This document shows, one piece after another, positions 7,673-16,968 of a stretch of DNA of 51,627 nt. A program made the translations under genes and the position numbers. Under the pieces are notes generated by a model. That model saw nothing but the letters and a program-made list of their open reading frames with translations. It had not been told where the DNA came from and did not search any database. Source of the stretch: WVZL01 sp041862375 (lineage in GTDB: Bacteria > Acidobacteriota > Aminicenantia > Aminicenantales > Aminicenantaceae); assembly GCA_041862375.1 (NCBI GenBank), contig JBGVTE010000080.1:1-51627 (forward strand), written 5' to 3'. Position 1 is the first letter of the stretch. Each line of letters opens with the position of its first letter.

Positions 7673-8707
7673 ATGAAATATATACCAAGGCGCGATTTTT
7701 TAATAGATTCATTGATTCTTACCAGTTCCTCTATCATTTTCTCTTCAAGCACTTTGTTTGCTTCATTAAAAAATCCTTTAGATAGCAGGAAGAATAGCAA
7801 AAAATATCCTTCCTACCTTGAACTGGAAGAAAAAGGCATTCTTTCAGAACGTATAGCAAAATTGTTTTCAATATATGAAAACTGCCACATCTGTCCCCGG
7901 AATTGTCGTGTTGACAGGACAAAAGGACAGACTGGAAAGTGTAAAGCGACATCAAAAGTTAAAGTATCAAGCGCATTTCCTCATTTTGGCGAAGAGCGCC
8001 CCTTAGTAGGTAAAAAAGGCTCGGGTACAATATTTTTTTCCAATTGTGGATTACGATGTGTCTATTGCCAGAATTACAAGATTAGCATTGAAGGAGAAGG
8101 AGAGGAAATATCAGACAGAAAATTGGCTGACATTATGCTGGGTCTTCAAAAGTTAGGCTGTCACAACATCAACCTTGTTACACCAACTTACTATATTCCG
8201 AACATTGTTAATGCACTCCAGAAAGCTATAAAGAGAGGTTTGAATACTCCCTTGGTTTATAATACAAGCGGCTATGAAACCTTAGAAACGCTCCAACTTC
8301 TGGATGGCATAATAGATATCTATCTTCCTGATTGTAAATATATGGATCCTGAGTATTCAGCTAAATACTCGGATGGAGCGTTCAATTATCCTTATTATGT
8401 AAAGATTGCTCTAAAAGAAATGCACCGCCAAGTGGGAGTACTAAAAGTTAATTCTAAAGGTATTGCTGTGAATGGATTAATGATCCGTCATTTGGTACTG
8501 CCAAGTCGTATTTCTGGTACTGAGAAGTTTTTGAAATTCGTAGCAGAAAACATTCCTAAAACTACATACATCAATATCATGAGCCAGTATCGACCAGAAC
8601 ACAAGGCATTTGAATACCCAAAGATAGCCAGACGAATTAAAAGAAGCGAGTATGCAGAAGCTTTGAATTGGGCCCGAAAGTATGGACTAAACCGTCTGGC
8701 GAAATAA
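7673..8707 (+). CDS. PflA/PflX-like radical SAM protein with twin-arginine N-terminus
   Basis: A 344-residue protein. The radical SAM motif is CGLRCVYC with cysteines at 125, 129 and 132. A preceding four-cysteine set (71, 74, 78, 90; CHICPRNC...GKC) is typical of the COG1313 group of pyruvate-formate-lyase-activase-like proteins. Residues 1-30 read MKYIPRRDFLIDSLILTSSS and onward, an RR followed by a hydrophobic stretch like a Tat signal. Export is puzzling because S-adenosylmethionine is cytoplasmic, so the segment may be a membrane anchor. It follows two PLP enzymes in the same direction, but the 164-base spacer with hairpins means the three need not be one operon. The target of the putative glycyl-radical activation is not in the window. 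Confidence 0.82.
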   Translation: MKYIPRRDFLIDSLILTSSSIIFSSSTLFASLKNPLDSRKNSKKYPSYLELEEKGILSERIAKLFSIYENCHICPRNCRVDRTKGQTGKCKATSKVKVSSAFPHFGEERPLVGKKGSGTIFFSNCGLRCVYCQNYKISIEGEGEEISDRKLADIMLGLQKLGCHNINLVTPTYYIPNIVNALQKAIKRGLNTPLVYNTSGYETLETLQLLDGIIDIYLPDCKYMDPEYSAKYSDGAFNYPYYVKIALKEMHRQVGVLKVNSKGIAVNGLMIRHLVLPSRISGTEKFLKFVAENIPKTTYINIMSQYRPEHKAFEYPKIARRIKRSEYAEALNWARKYGLNRLAK

Positions 8708-8708
8708 A

Positions 8709-8741
8709 AAAATCAACAGATATTTAAAATAGATTGATTTT
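8709..8741. terminator. Possible terminator after the radical SAM gene
   Basis: AAAATCAA (8709-8716) and TTGATTTT (8734-8741) form a perfect 8-bp stem around a 17-base loop, starting two bases after the stop codon. The stem is AT-rich and the T-tract is short, so termination would be weak. Confidence 0.3.
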
Positions 8742-8804
8742 ATACAAGATTTACCATAAATTACTCATTCGTAAAGAATAAGTTAACTTCGCAGGATATT
8801 TTCA

Positions 8805-11165
8805 ATGAAGAAATGCACAAATGTTTCAGTATTCCTCATCATATTTTGCATCATCATTTGCTGGTCTCATGCGGAGATCTACTATCCTTGGAAAGAGGTC
8901 TATGTAGGAGCTTTAGATGCTGCAGCATGGAATGGACTAGTGTTTGTTCCTCATAATGAAAGTGGCTTTGCCTTGCGTTTCAAGGTAGAAAAGGGAGGTC
9001 AGTTTGTTGACAAGGAAGGAATATTTTTTCTTGTCTCGGAAGTTGGGCCTAATTCTCCTGACGGTTCATATGCTCGGATAAAAATGGACTTGAGTCTCCC
9101 ATTCAACAAAGAAAGAGAGACTCCTATCCTTATAAAACCTTCACCAAAATCAGATGCATTAATTCTAGAATGGTCCCGCCAGGATGAAAAGATTGTAGTT
9201 GGAAAAATCAAGGCTCCAAAAAATATAAAACTCCATCTCATTCACTATATTCCTTGGAATTTAAAAGGTAACTATCGATTTCTCTCTGACGGACATCTCC
9301 AGGGTAGAAGCAGTAGTCCAAAGACCTATCATTATGTAATCTGGACTCATCCCAAAGGGAAATTAGTGACAAGCTCTGAAGGAGAAGAGGTAACGGTGGT
9401 TTTTTCTACAGAAAAGGAGAGAGAAGTCTGCTTTGTTGCTGGAGTAGGTGAAGATGAAAGAGTATTGAGAAATCGTATTTATCGCTATAAAAATAAAGCA
9501 ACTATAGAATCCTTCTTGGAAGAGGAAAGAGACAGGTACAGAAAGAAGAGAGTGAAGATAGATGGCCTGTATAAGGGCATACCAGAAGCCATAACGAATA
9601 ACCTTTTCTGGATGGTTCTCTACCAATCTGGCAGCCATAGATTTTATACTCCTGCAGGAAGAAGGTGGATTTTTCCGAAATCCGATGGGACTCCTGATCA
9701 CTGGACAATTTTTGAATGGGATTCTTTTTTTAATGCATTAGAGTTATCGGTTGAAAGTTCTAAACATGCTGAAGAAATCATCAGAGCGGTCCTGGAAACT
9801 CAGTATCCAAACGGCAGTATTCCGAATTGGCGAGGAAGATATGGAGGAACACCTGATCGTTCGCAGCCTCCTGTAGGTTCATACGTAGTCTTGAAGTTGT
9901 TCCAGAAACTCGGAGGTTTAGACTTTATTAGGAATGCTTATCCGTATTTAAAGAAATGGCATTCTTTCTGGAAGGCAAAAAAGCCCAATGGCCAAGCTCG
10001 CCGTGATGGAAATGGAGATGGACTCCTTGAATGGGGAACAGATGTAGAACTTGTGCCCAAAAATGTACCTCCATGGGAGAAAAATGTAAGCGGCAAACAG
10101 AGGGCAATGTGGGAATCAGGACAGGATGATTTGCCTAATTGGGATAAAGCATCTTTTAGCCCAGAGACTGGGACTTTAACTATGAATTGTCTCGATTTGA
10201 GCTGTCTTTACACTTTAGATGCATGGTGTCTGGCACAAATAGCAAATTTCCTTAATAAAAGAGAAGACTACAGGATGTACCTAAAAGAATACGAAGAGAT
10301 GAAAAACTTGATTAACACACATCTCTGGGATGATATTGAAGAGTTTTATTTTGACCGTCACTGGGATGGTGAGTTTTCATCAAGAAAAGCAGCCTCAAAT
10401 TTTTATCCATGGCTGGCGCGAATTCCAGATGAGAAAAGAGCGCGAAAGATGCTGAAGCATCTTTTAGATCCTAAAGAATTTTGGGGGGACTATGTTATTC
10501 CTTCAATCTCTCGAGATGATCCTGCTTTTAAGGATCAACAGTACTGGAGAGGAACCATTTGGCCCCCAACAAATTACCTGGTTTATCAAGGTCTCAAAGC
10601 TTACGGCTATGATGTTGTGGCTTCAGAATTTGCCAAACGGAGCTCTGCCTTGTTTCTTCGAAGCTGGGAAAATTTCCAGATTTGCCCTGAAAATTATGAT
10701 TCTCGTACTGGACAGGCGGGAGGGCAGAGACATCAAAGTTGGGGGCCCCTCTTTGCATTGATTGCTTTGGAAGAATATTTGGATTTTACACCATGGGAAG
10801 GGTTTAGATTCGGGACTATTAGCCCTGAGAAAAAAGGTAAACTATCCAGGATTTTCATCCAAGGAAGGCACTACGAAGTGGAAGTTTCTTCTTCTAATAT
10901 TAAGCTAAGAGAGGAAGGCAGGGAGATAATTAAGACTAATGGAGGAGCTGTTATCCGACAATTCCTCTACACGGAGCAAGAAATCTCTTTTGGAATAAAA
11001 TCCTTAGAGCAAAGAGAAATAGAAATTAAATTTTTAACCAAAGGAAGATATCAATTCTTTATTGACGATGAGCTAAAAAAGGTTATTAAGGGAGATTCCG
11101 TAAAGTTCAAAGTTCCTCAGGGAAGTCATTCTGTTCTTATTCTTCTATTAGAAAAAGAGGATTAA
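8805..11165 (+). CDS. Exported glycoside hydrolase, GH63/trehalase-like (alpha/alpha)6 barrel
   Basis: A 786-residue protein with a Sec signal peptide (residues 1-23, ending CWSHA). An N-terminal beta domain (to about 250) is followed by a helical barrel with motifs of clan GH-G enzymes: FEWDSFFNAL (303-312), DGNGDGLLEWG (401-411), ESGQDDLPNWD (about 437-447), QYWRGTIWPPTNYLVYQGL (about 580-600) and CPENYDSRTGQ (about 630). Acidic residues in the GLLEWG/ESGQDD region and in ENYD are the probable acid and base. The family includes processing glucosidases, mannosylglycerate hydrolases and trehalases. Alpha-glucoside or glycerate-glycoside hydrolysis in the periplasm is likely, but the exact sugar is unknown. 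The stop is three bases from the convergent comA gene. Confidence 0.85.
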   Translation: MKKCTNVSVFLIIFCIIICWSHAEIYYPWKEVYVGALDAAAWNGLVFVPHNESGFALRFKVEKGGQFVDKEGIFFLVSEVGPNSPDGSYARIKMDLSLPFNKERETPILIKPSPKSDALILEWSRQDEKIVVGKIKAPKNIKLHLIHYIPWNLKGNYRFLSDGHLQGRSSSPKTYHYVIWTHPKGKLVTSSEGEEVTVVFSTEKEREVCFVAGVGEDERVLRNRIYRYKNKATIESFLEEERDRYRKKRVKIDGLYKGIPEAITNNLFWMVLYQSGSHRFYTPAGRRWIFPKSDGTPDHWTIFEWDSFFNALELSVESSKHAEEIIRAVLETQYPNGSIPNWRGRYGGTPDRSQPPVGSYVVLKLFQKLGGLDFIRNAYPYLKKWHSFWKAKKPNGQARRDGNGDGLLEWGTDVELVPKNVPPWEKNVSGKQRAMWESGQDDLPNWDKASFSPETGTLTMNCLDLSCLYTLDAWCLAQIANFLNKREDYRMYLKEYEEMKNLINTHLWDDIEEFYFDRHWDGEFSSRKAASNFYPWLARIPDEKRARKMLKHLLDPKEFWGDYVIPSISRDDPAFKDQQYWRGTIWPPTNYLVYQGLKAYGYDVVASEFAKRSSALFLRSWENFQICPENYDSRTGQAGGQRHQSWGPLFALIALEEYLDFTPWEGFRFGTISPEKKGKLSRIFIQGRHYEVEVSSSNIKLREEGREIIKTNGGAVIRQFLYTEQEISFGIKSLEQREIEIKFLTKGRYQFFIDDELKKVIKGDSVKFKVPQGSHSVLILLLEKED

Positions 11166-11168
11166 TCT

Positions 11169-11975
11169 CTATTTCCATTCTTTTCTTTCCTGATATGCTT
11201 TCTTTAAAGTATCTCCTCTTAGTCCTCCTCTCAAAGCTTCTAGAGTCAAAACTTCCTCTTTAGGAATATTACCTAGGTTTACGTTAGAACCAAAACGGAG
11301 GATCAACGCCTGTTGTTGGTTTTTTATGGGAGCCTCCCATATTATACAATTCAGGTCACTGACGCCAGCTATAATATTCTCCACTTCGTCTTCCTTAATT
11401 TGTCCCTCTTGGTCATAGATACCCACGCCTTTTCCAGCTTCCCTGGATTCAATTATGACTTTGAAGGTTCCATTTTCTACATCTTCTTCGATTAATGAAT
11501 GAACTAAAGAAATCGGCAATTTTTCCCTTGGATCTTTTTTCCCAACTTCTGTTATTACTTTAAAACCTGTATCCACACACTTCTTGATGATGTTACCTCT
11601 TAGTTTTCTGGATATTTCAATAGTACCATCCGATACTTCTATTGCGGAGAAACCAAGCTCTTTGGCCTTCTTCAGATATTTATCGAAGACTCTCTGCCAG
11701 ACTGCAATTTCAAGAAAAGTCCCTCCTGGCATTATATCTATGTTCGAAGACCTGATAATCTCGTTTTTTTTCTTCAGAAGATTTTCGTCGTAAAAGGCAG
11801 AAGTTCCAAAAGTGAGCTTAATTATATCGATATAATCTCCCGCTGTCTGTATCAAATCTTTGAGGCTTTGAAGACCGATGCCCTTATCTATAACCATGGT
11901 TAATCCTTCATTCCTCGGCTTAATCGTTCTTCCCTCTACCGGAATTTGAAAAACATTTTCCCAAGCTTTAGTCAT
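11169..11975 (-). CDS. comA: Phosphosulfolactate synthase (ComA family)
   Basis: The start is set at the ATG at 11975 because AAAGGAGG lies just upstream; this gives 268 residues. The sequence follows the family from its N-terminus (PRNEGLTMVIDKG) through DYIDIIKLTFGTS, DIMPGGTFLE, GFSAIEVSDGTIEIS and ITEVGKKDP to GLRGDTL. ComA condenses sulfite with phosphoenolpyruvate to give phosphosulfolactate, the first step of coenzyme M synthesis in methanogens and of sulfolactate synthesis in some bacteria. ComB and ComC are not in the window. The gene is the last of a minus-strand run after an HprK-like protein (20-base gap) and a MenG-type methyltransferase, suggesting co-expression. Confidence 0.9.
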   Translation of the reverse strand: MTKAWENVFQIPVEGRTIKPRNEGLTMVIDKGIGLQSLKDLIQTAGDYIDIIKLTFGTSAFYDENLLKKKNEIIRSSNIDIMPGGTFLEIAVWQRVFDKYLKKAKELGFSAIEVSDGTIEISRKLRGNIIKKCVDTGFKVITEVGKKDPREKLPISLVHSLIEEDVENGTFKVIIESREAGKGVGIYDQEGQIKEDEVENIIAGVSDLNCIIWEAPIKNQQQALILRFGSNVNLGNIPKEEVLTLEALRGGLRGDTLKKAYQERKEWK

Positions 11976-11995
11976 ATTTTTCCTCCTTTTCTTGG

Positions 11996-12982
11996 TTACT
12001 CTAAGATATCGCCCCAACATTCATAAGGATTCGAGAGTACAGAAGCTACTTTCTTTAGATTTTCATGATTGACAAGCTTCACGACTGAATTAAGTCGACT
12101 CAAGGCCATTATTTGATCATCAAATCCTAATAAAGGAATCGTGTCATAAAGAATGACTGTTTCAGTTAACTTCTGAGAAATATTATCAAAAAGCAGCTTA
12201 GTAATTTTCTTCTTGTTGATCATAGGAGTAAAGAGGAAGCCATTCCGTCCTTCTTCAATCCGGGGAAAAATAATCACTACCTCTGGATTTGTTATACACT
12301 CTTTTTTTGATTTATATGCAGATAAATCAATGGCAATTTTTTTCTGCCATTCATTTTTTATATGTGTCAATTCGAGATCAATCATGAATTGCGGAAAATT
12401 ATGCCTCAGAGTGCCTGCTCTAACATTATCTACAAGGGATCCCATGAACCAGGTAATATCTCTATTTTCGACCCGATAATGGATTATTTCTGTAGAAAAG
12501 AGCTCTAACCCGAGAGCCAAGCCGCTGAGAAGGTAAACTGTTTTTCCGCTTCCAGCTCCACCTATGATGAGATAGATGCGATTTTTAAGGTTTTGGTAGA
12601 GGGCACATCCATGAAAGTTGAAAATTTTATGTTTTTTTTCTAGTAGATAGAGAAGGTATCTAAAGAGGAATCCTTGGTTGCCCCAGAGAGTGAAACGTGG
12701 ATCTGAAGTTTCTTCTGATAGTCTTATGAAGGGGCCTTTGAACGCAACCTTTTCTATCGAGAATTTGAGAGAAGCCTCATGAGATGCATCTTCCTCTATT
12801 GAAATATAGCCATCTAACTCGGCTGAATAGGGTATTTCCTTAATATCTTGAAAATCTGTAAGAAGTGATTCGACTTTAATCGGAAGAGGAAATTCAGGTA
12901 GAAGTCTTCTTGTATTAGATTCGATGCCAACTGTTGCTTCGAGCATTTTTATTGCTTTTTTATGCGAAGTATTGATTTCCAT
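11996..12982 (-). CDS. HPr-kinase-like P-loop protein next to comA
   Basis: A 328-residue protein with no signal peptide. A Walker A loop, GGAGSGKT (141-148), follows a FNFHGCALYQNLKNRIYLII strand-turn. This is the arrangement of HPr kinase/phosphorylase C-terminal domains and of HprK-like proteins found in unrelated clusters. The N-terminal 120 residues are unlike the DRTGG domain of real HprK. The typical HprK signature after the P-loop is not obvious, so HPr itself is unlikely to be the substrate. It lies between menG and comA and ends 20 bases before comA. It could phosphorylate a small molecule or protein tied to sulfolactate synthesis, but that is only context. Confidence 0.65.
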   Translation of the reverse strand: MEINTSHKKAIKMLEATVGIESNTRRLLPEFPLPIKVESLLTDFQDIKEIPYSAELDGYISIEEDASHEASLKFSIEKVAFKGPFIRLSEETSDPRFTLWGNQGFLFRYLLYLLEKKHKIFNFHGCALYQNLKNRIYLIIGGAGSGKTVYLLSGLALGLELFSTEIIHYRVENRDITWFMGSLVDNVRAGTLRHNFPQFMIDLELTHIKNEWQKKIAIDLSAYKSKKECITNPEVVIIFPRIEEGRNGFLFTPMINKKKITKLLFDNISQKLTETVILYDTIPLLGFDDQIMALSRLNSVVKLVNHENLKKVASVLSNPYECWGDILE

Positions 12983-13064
12983 CGTCGCCTTAGCAGGTTA
13001 TATTATAAAATAAAATCTTACCTAATCAATATTTTAAATTTTACTGTTGTCCAGTATTTTTTTC

Positions 13065-13757
13065 TTATTTTATCGCTGTATGGATTGCTGAGATACCAAA
13101 AAGTAAGTGCCGATAAGAAACATGACTGAATCCTGCCTGTCCAAGTATAAGAGAAAATTCATCTGGTGGATAAAAACGAGGGATAGTGAATGAAAGATAG
13201 CTGTAGCCTGCTTTTGAGCCAGAAAAAAAGAAACCAACTGGCTTCACTACCAATCGTACATAAAAATGGAATAGTTTTCGTAAAATTTCACATGAAGGCT
13301 GACTGGTCTCAAGGTTTACAAAGCAACCTCCTGGCTTGAGAACACGCAGAAACTCCCTGAGATGATTAATGAGCAGTTCTCTTCGGTGGTTAATGTTACG
13401 AGTCGCAAAGGATATTGTCACAAGGTCAAAGGTTTCATCGGGAAACGGCAAAAAATTTGCTTCTGAAAGTGTAAAAAAAATATTTTTAGGATAAGATTTT
13501 TCCATAGCCCTGGTCAGCATAGGAAGACAAAAATCGACAGCAACTATTCTTACGCTACTCCCCGCACAATAAGAAAGATTTTGAACCATCTCTCCAGTGC
13601 CGCTGCAGACATCCAGCCACATAGGGCCAGTTGCTTTTGCCGCCTCTTTAGCTGCCTTCCTGCGCCAGCGTATATCGAGGCCAAAGGTCAATATATGGTT
13701 TATAAACTCATACCTCGATGAAACTTGTGTATATATTTTGTGAAGACCTTTTCTCAT
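13065..13757 (-). CDS. ubiE: MenG/UbiE-type SAM-dependent methyltransferase
   Basis: A 230-residue class I methyltransferase. The start has RYEFINHILTFGLDIRWRRKA, the usual opening of the UbiE/MenG family. The SAM-binding motif is LDVCSGTGEM (48-57), followed by VAVDFCLPML and the characteristic ISFATRNINHRRELL, then a FYPPDEFS-type motif near the C-terminus. The expected role is C-methylation of demethylmenaquinone at the cytoplasmic face of the membrane. Its presence is the only hint of a quinone in this segment. It is the first gene of the minus-strand group with the HprK-like gene (82-base gap) and comA. Confidence 0.85.
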   Translation of the reverse strand: MRKGLHKIYTQVSSRYEFINHILTFGLDIRWRRKAAKEAAKATGPMWLDVCSGTGEMVQNLSYCAGSSVRIVAVDFCLPMLTRAMEKSYPKNIFFTLSEANFLPFPDETFDLVTISFATRNINHRRELLINHLREFLRVLKPGGCFVNLETSQPSCEILRKLFHFYVRLVVKPVGFFFSGSKAGYSYLSFTIPRFYPPDEFSLILGQAGFSHVSYRHLLFGISAIHTAIK

Positions 13758-14016
13758 CTTGCCGTAGTCAAGCCTGGGCTTTTCATGCCTTGAAAATAAA
13801 GCTTACCAAAACTTGATTAACCAGTCTATTAAGAGATGCCCTAAATGGTTGCTTCGTACGCCACAAAGACTTTTTATATAAATATCGATAATTACGTATT
13901 CTTAAATGCTTTAATGCTGTGGACGTAGATTTTTTTATTTGATACAATCCCACCCTCACTTTTTTCTAAAGAGGGAATGGATTTTATATAAATAAGTATT
14001 CATAGAAAGGAGGATC

Positions 14017-15639
14017 ATGAAAGTCAACAAATGTTTTTCCTTTATCATTTGCATTTCTATTTTATTTATTTTCCTGTCGATCAGCTCTTCAGCTCGAGTC
14101 GGACCCACATATGCGATTGTTAACTGCAAAATTATTCCAGTATCAGCTCCTGAGATTCCCAAAGGAGTGATCATCATTCGTGATGGACTTATTGAATCTT
14201 TAGGCCCTTCAGAAGTAATATCAATTCCAGAAGATGCAGAAGTAATCGAAGCTGAAGGCTTGACTGCCTATCCCGGATTAATCGATGCCCATACCAGCCT
14301 CTTTATAGAATTGCCTAAAAAAGAAACTGTGCAGACAACGGGAAGCCCGTTGATTTCTCAGGAAAAAGAGAGTGGTCGATATCCAGATGTTATGGTATTC
14401 AAGGTCTTAAAACCCAAAAAATCTAAAATCGAAAGCTTTCATAAGATAGGAGTAACAACTGTTTTAGTTGCTCAAGAAAAAGGAATTTATACGGGCCAGA
14501 GTGTTCTCCTGAACCTGAACGGAGATGAAAAGGAGAAGATGGTCATCAAGAATCCTTTTGCTCTTCATATCAGTTTTAGCACTGCAAAAGGTGTTTATCC
14601 GGCTTCTGTTATGGGCACAATGGCTTTACTCAGGCAATCTTTCCTTGATGCAGAACATTACAATACCTATAAATCTTTTTTTATAAAGGCAGGCAAAGGA
14701 ATAAAAAGGCCTGAGTATAATCCTTTCCTTGAAGCTCTTGTTCCTTTCACTCAGGATAAAAAACCCATCGTTTTTAACTGTAAAAACCAGGAAGACATAA
14801 AGCGTGCTCTGGGGCTGATCAAAGAATTCAAGCTCAATGCTCTTCTTTCTGGCGCCAATGAAGCATGGAGGGTGGCTGAATATTTAAAAAAAGCAGAAAT
14901 TCCTCTTCTGGTCTCTCTGGATTTTAAGCCTCCTTATTCAAGTATCTACGTTAATCAGGGAGAGGAATTGAAGAAAAAGGCTGAAAAAGAGATATATCCA
15001 GCCAATGCATCTAATCTCCATAAATCAGGAGTCAAATTTGCTCTTACCTCTTATGGCTTGACTACTGCAGATAAATTTCTGGGGAACATCCAAAATGCCC
15101 TAAAGGCTGGACTACCTAAAGAGGAAGCACTCAAAGCTCTAACCATTCATCCTGCACAGTACCTGGGTGTTGGCAATCTCATCGGAAGTCTTGAGCCAGG
15201 AAAAATTGCCAATGTCATCCTCGTTTCAGGAGAAATCTTCGAGGATAAGAGTCGCGTCGAAAAAGTTTTTGTCGATGGTGTTCTCTTTAAAATGAAGAAA
15301 CCTCCCCAAAAAGCAAAAGCTGCTGCCTTAAACATAGCAGGTAAATGGACAGGAACAGTATCAGGCCCCATGGGCGAGCTGGAAACAACAGTGGAGTTTG
15401 AACAAGAAGGGAATAAGATAATAGGGACTATTTCTAGTAATTTCGGGATTTGGGAGATTACTGAGGGAATTTTAAGCGGTGAAGAACTGGATTTTACCTT
15501 TATTGCAAAAATAATGGATGAAACTGTAGAGATGACATTTAGTGGAAAAGTTGAAAAAGACTTGATAGAAGGAACTGTCGATTTTCCTGGCGGAAGTGCC
15601 GAATTGCAGTTGAAAAAAGCCCCTGAAAACAGCTTTTAA
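14017..15639 (+). CDS. Exported amidohydrolase-like protein with degenerate metal site plus C-terminal beta domain
   Basis: A 540-residue protein with a Sec signal peptide (1-26) and an AAAGGAGG ribosome binding site. Residues 30-425 have the amidohydrolase layout: an N-terminal beta segment (AIVNCKIIPV), YPGLIDAHTSLF, and the C-terminal ALTIHPAQYLGVGNLIGSLEPGKIANVILV signature. The metal-binding HxH is reduced to H92-T-S94. The late catalytic Asp is also missing: the region reads LTSYGLTT. Residues about 440-535 form an extra beta-rich domain starting GKWTGTVSGPMGELET. It is probably a non-catalytic partner or altered enzyme. It heads an operon, 12 bases before the next amidohydrolase. Confidence 0.83.
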   Translation: MKVNKCFSFIICISILFIFLSISSSARVGPTYAIVNCKIIPVSAPEIPKGVIIIRDGLIESLGPSEVISIPEDAEVIEAEGLTAYPGLIDAHTSLFIELPKKETVQTTGSPLISQEKESGRYPDVMVFKVLKPKKSKIESFHKIGVTTVLVAQEKGIYTGQSVLLNLNGDEKEKMVIKNPFALHISFSTAKGVYPASVMGTMALLRQSFLDAEHYNTYKSFFIKAGKGIKRPEYNPFLEALVPFTQDKKPIVFNCKNQEDIKRALGLIKEFKLNALLSGANEAWRVAEYLKKAEIPLLVSLDFKPPYSSIYVNQGEELKKKAEKEIYPANASNLHKSGVKFALTSYGLTTADKFLGNIQNALKAGLPKEEALKALTIHPAQYLGVGNLIGSLEPGKIANVILVSGEIFEDKSRVEKVFVDGVLFKMKKPPQKAKAAALNIAGKWTGTVSGPMGELETTVEFEQEGNKIIGTISSNFGIWEITEGILSGEELDFTFIAKIMDETVEMTFSGKVEKDLIEGTVDFPGGSAELQLKKAPENSF

Positions 15640-15651
15640 AGGAGTTAGGTC

Positions 15652-16968
15652 ATGAGAAAAATAATTATTTTTTCAAGTATATTCTTTTGCATGTTGTTCA
15701 TAACAATTTTCGCCTCTGGGCAAGATCTTTTAATAAAGAACGGCACAATCCTGACTGTAACTAATGGGACCATACAAAAGGGAGATATTTTAATAGTAGG
15801 AGGCATCATAAAGAAAATAGGAAAAGACATAGAGGCTCCCGAAGGAATGAAAATCATCGATGCTTCAGGGAAGTATGTGATTCCTGGAATAATCGATTCC
15901 CACACTCATATTGCTCTTTCAGCCGGAAACGAAAGCTCGGAGGCTATTACGCCTGAAGTTAGAGTCAGGGATGTCCTCAATGCTGAAGATCCGAGTATTT
16001 ATACTGCACTGACTGGCGGTGTAACAATGGTTCATACAATGCACGGAAGCGGAAATCCCATTGGGGGTCAAAATATCGTCCTCAAAATGAAGTGGGGCCG
16101 TCCTGCAGAGGAGATTATTGTAAACGAAGCTTACAGGACTTTGAAATTCGCTCTTGGGGAAAATCCTAAACGCTCTAATTTCTTTACTCCAGTTGTTCGT
16201 TATCCTCAATCCAGGATGGGAGTTAATGCCATCATCCGCCGTGAATTCATGAAGGCCAAAAATTACATGGAACAATGGGAGAGGTATGAAAAGGCGAAAA
16301 ATTCAAAAAAATCCTCAATTCTGTTGATTCCTCCGAGAAAAGACCTCAGAATGGAAGCTTTAGCTGACATGTTTCGGGGCAAGATGATAGCGCGTTGCCA
16401 CGCCTATAGAGCCGATGAAATCCTGGAATTTATTAAGCTTTCAAAAGAACTCGGTTTTAAGGTTGTCTGCTTTGAGCATGCTTCTGAGGCTTTTAAAATA
16501 GCCAAGGAGCTTGAAGAGGAAGAAATTGGAATTTCTGTATTTCTTGATAATTGGGCTTATAAGGTTGAAGCGTACGATGGTATTGCTTACAACGCTGGCT
16601 ACTGCACAAAAAAAGGTGTTCTTGTTTCTTTAAACTCGGACAGTTCTGAAAGAATCCGCCGCCTGTTCAATGATGCAGCCAAGGCGATGAAATACGGAGG
16701 ACTCTCTGAAGAGGCAGCTTTAAAACTCATCACAATTAATCCAGCTTTACAACTGGGAACAGAAAAAATTGCAGGAAGCCTGGAAGTAGGAAAACACGGA
16801 GATATAGCCATATTTAACGAGCATCCTCTGAGTGCGTACACCCGGTGCGATGTGACAATAATCGAAGGAGAAATTTACTTTGATCGGGCACAGTACCTCA
16901 AAGAGAGGGAGGAAATGGAGAAGAAGAAAGCGGAAGAAGAAAAGAAGAAAAGAGGAGGGAAGAAATGA
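15652..16968 (+). CDS. Exported amidohydrolase (imidazolonepropionase-like), intact metal site
   Basis: A 438-residue protein with a Sec signal peptide (1-23) and GGAG upstream. It keeps all visible ligands of the superfamily: H84 and H86 in IIDSHTHIAL, H250 in ARCHAYRADE, H276 in CFEHASEA, and Asp330 in SLNSDSSER. The pattern is that of the imidazolonepropionase-related exported amidohydrolases, which include Xaa-Pro and Xaa-Arg type dipeptidases. The C-terminus ends in a lysine/glutamate-rich tail (about 415-438), probably a flexible or coiled segment. Its TGA overlaps the next ATG, so the second and third amidohydrolases are translationally coupled. It is the only member of the triplet that looks fully catalytic. 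Confidence 0.87.
   Translation: MRKIIIFSSIFFCMLFITIFASGQDLLIKNGTILTVTNGTIQKGDILIVGGIIKKIGKDIEAPEGMKIIDASGKYVIPGIIDSHTHIALSAGNESSEAITPEVRVRDVLNAEDPSIYTALTGGVTMVHTMHGSGNPIGGQNIVLKMKWGRPAEEIIVNEAYRTLKFALGENPKRSNFFTPVVRYPQSRMGVNAIIRREFMKAKNYMEQWERYEKAKNSKKSSILLIPPRKDLRMEALADMFRGKMIARCHAYRADEILEFIKLSKELGFKVVCFEHASEAFKIAKELEEEEIGISVFLDNWAYKVEAYDGIAYNAGYCTKKGVLVSLNSDSSERIRRLFNDAAKAMKYGGLSEEAALKLITINPALQLGTEKIAGSLEVGKHGDIAIFNEHPLSAYTRCDVTIIEGEIYFDRAQYLKEREEMEKKKAEEEKKKRGGKK

Noticed and set aside
9363..9708. Long antisense frames inside the glycosidase gene
   Set aside because: Shadows of a confident gene in another frame.
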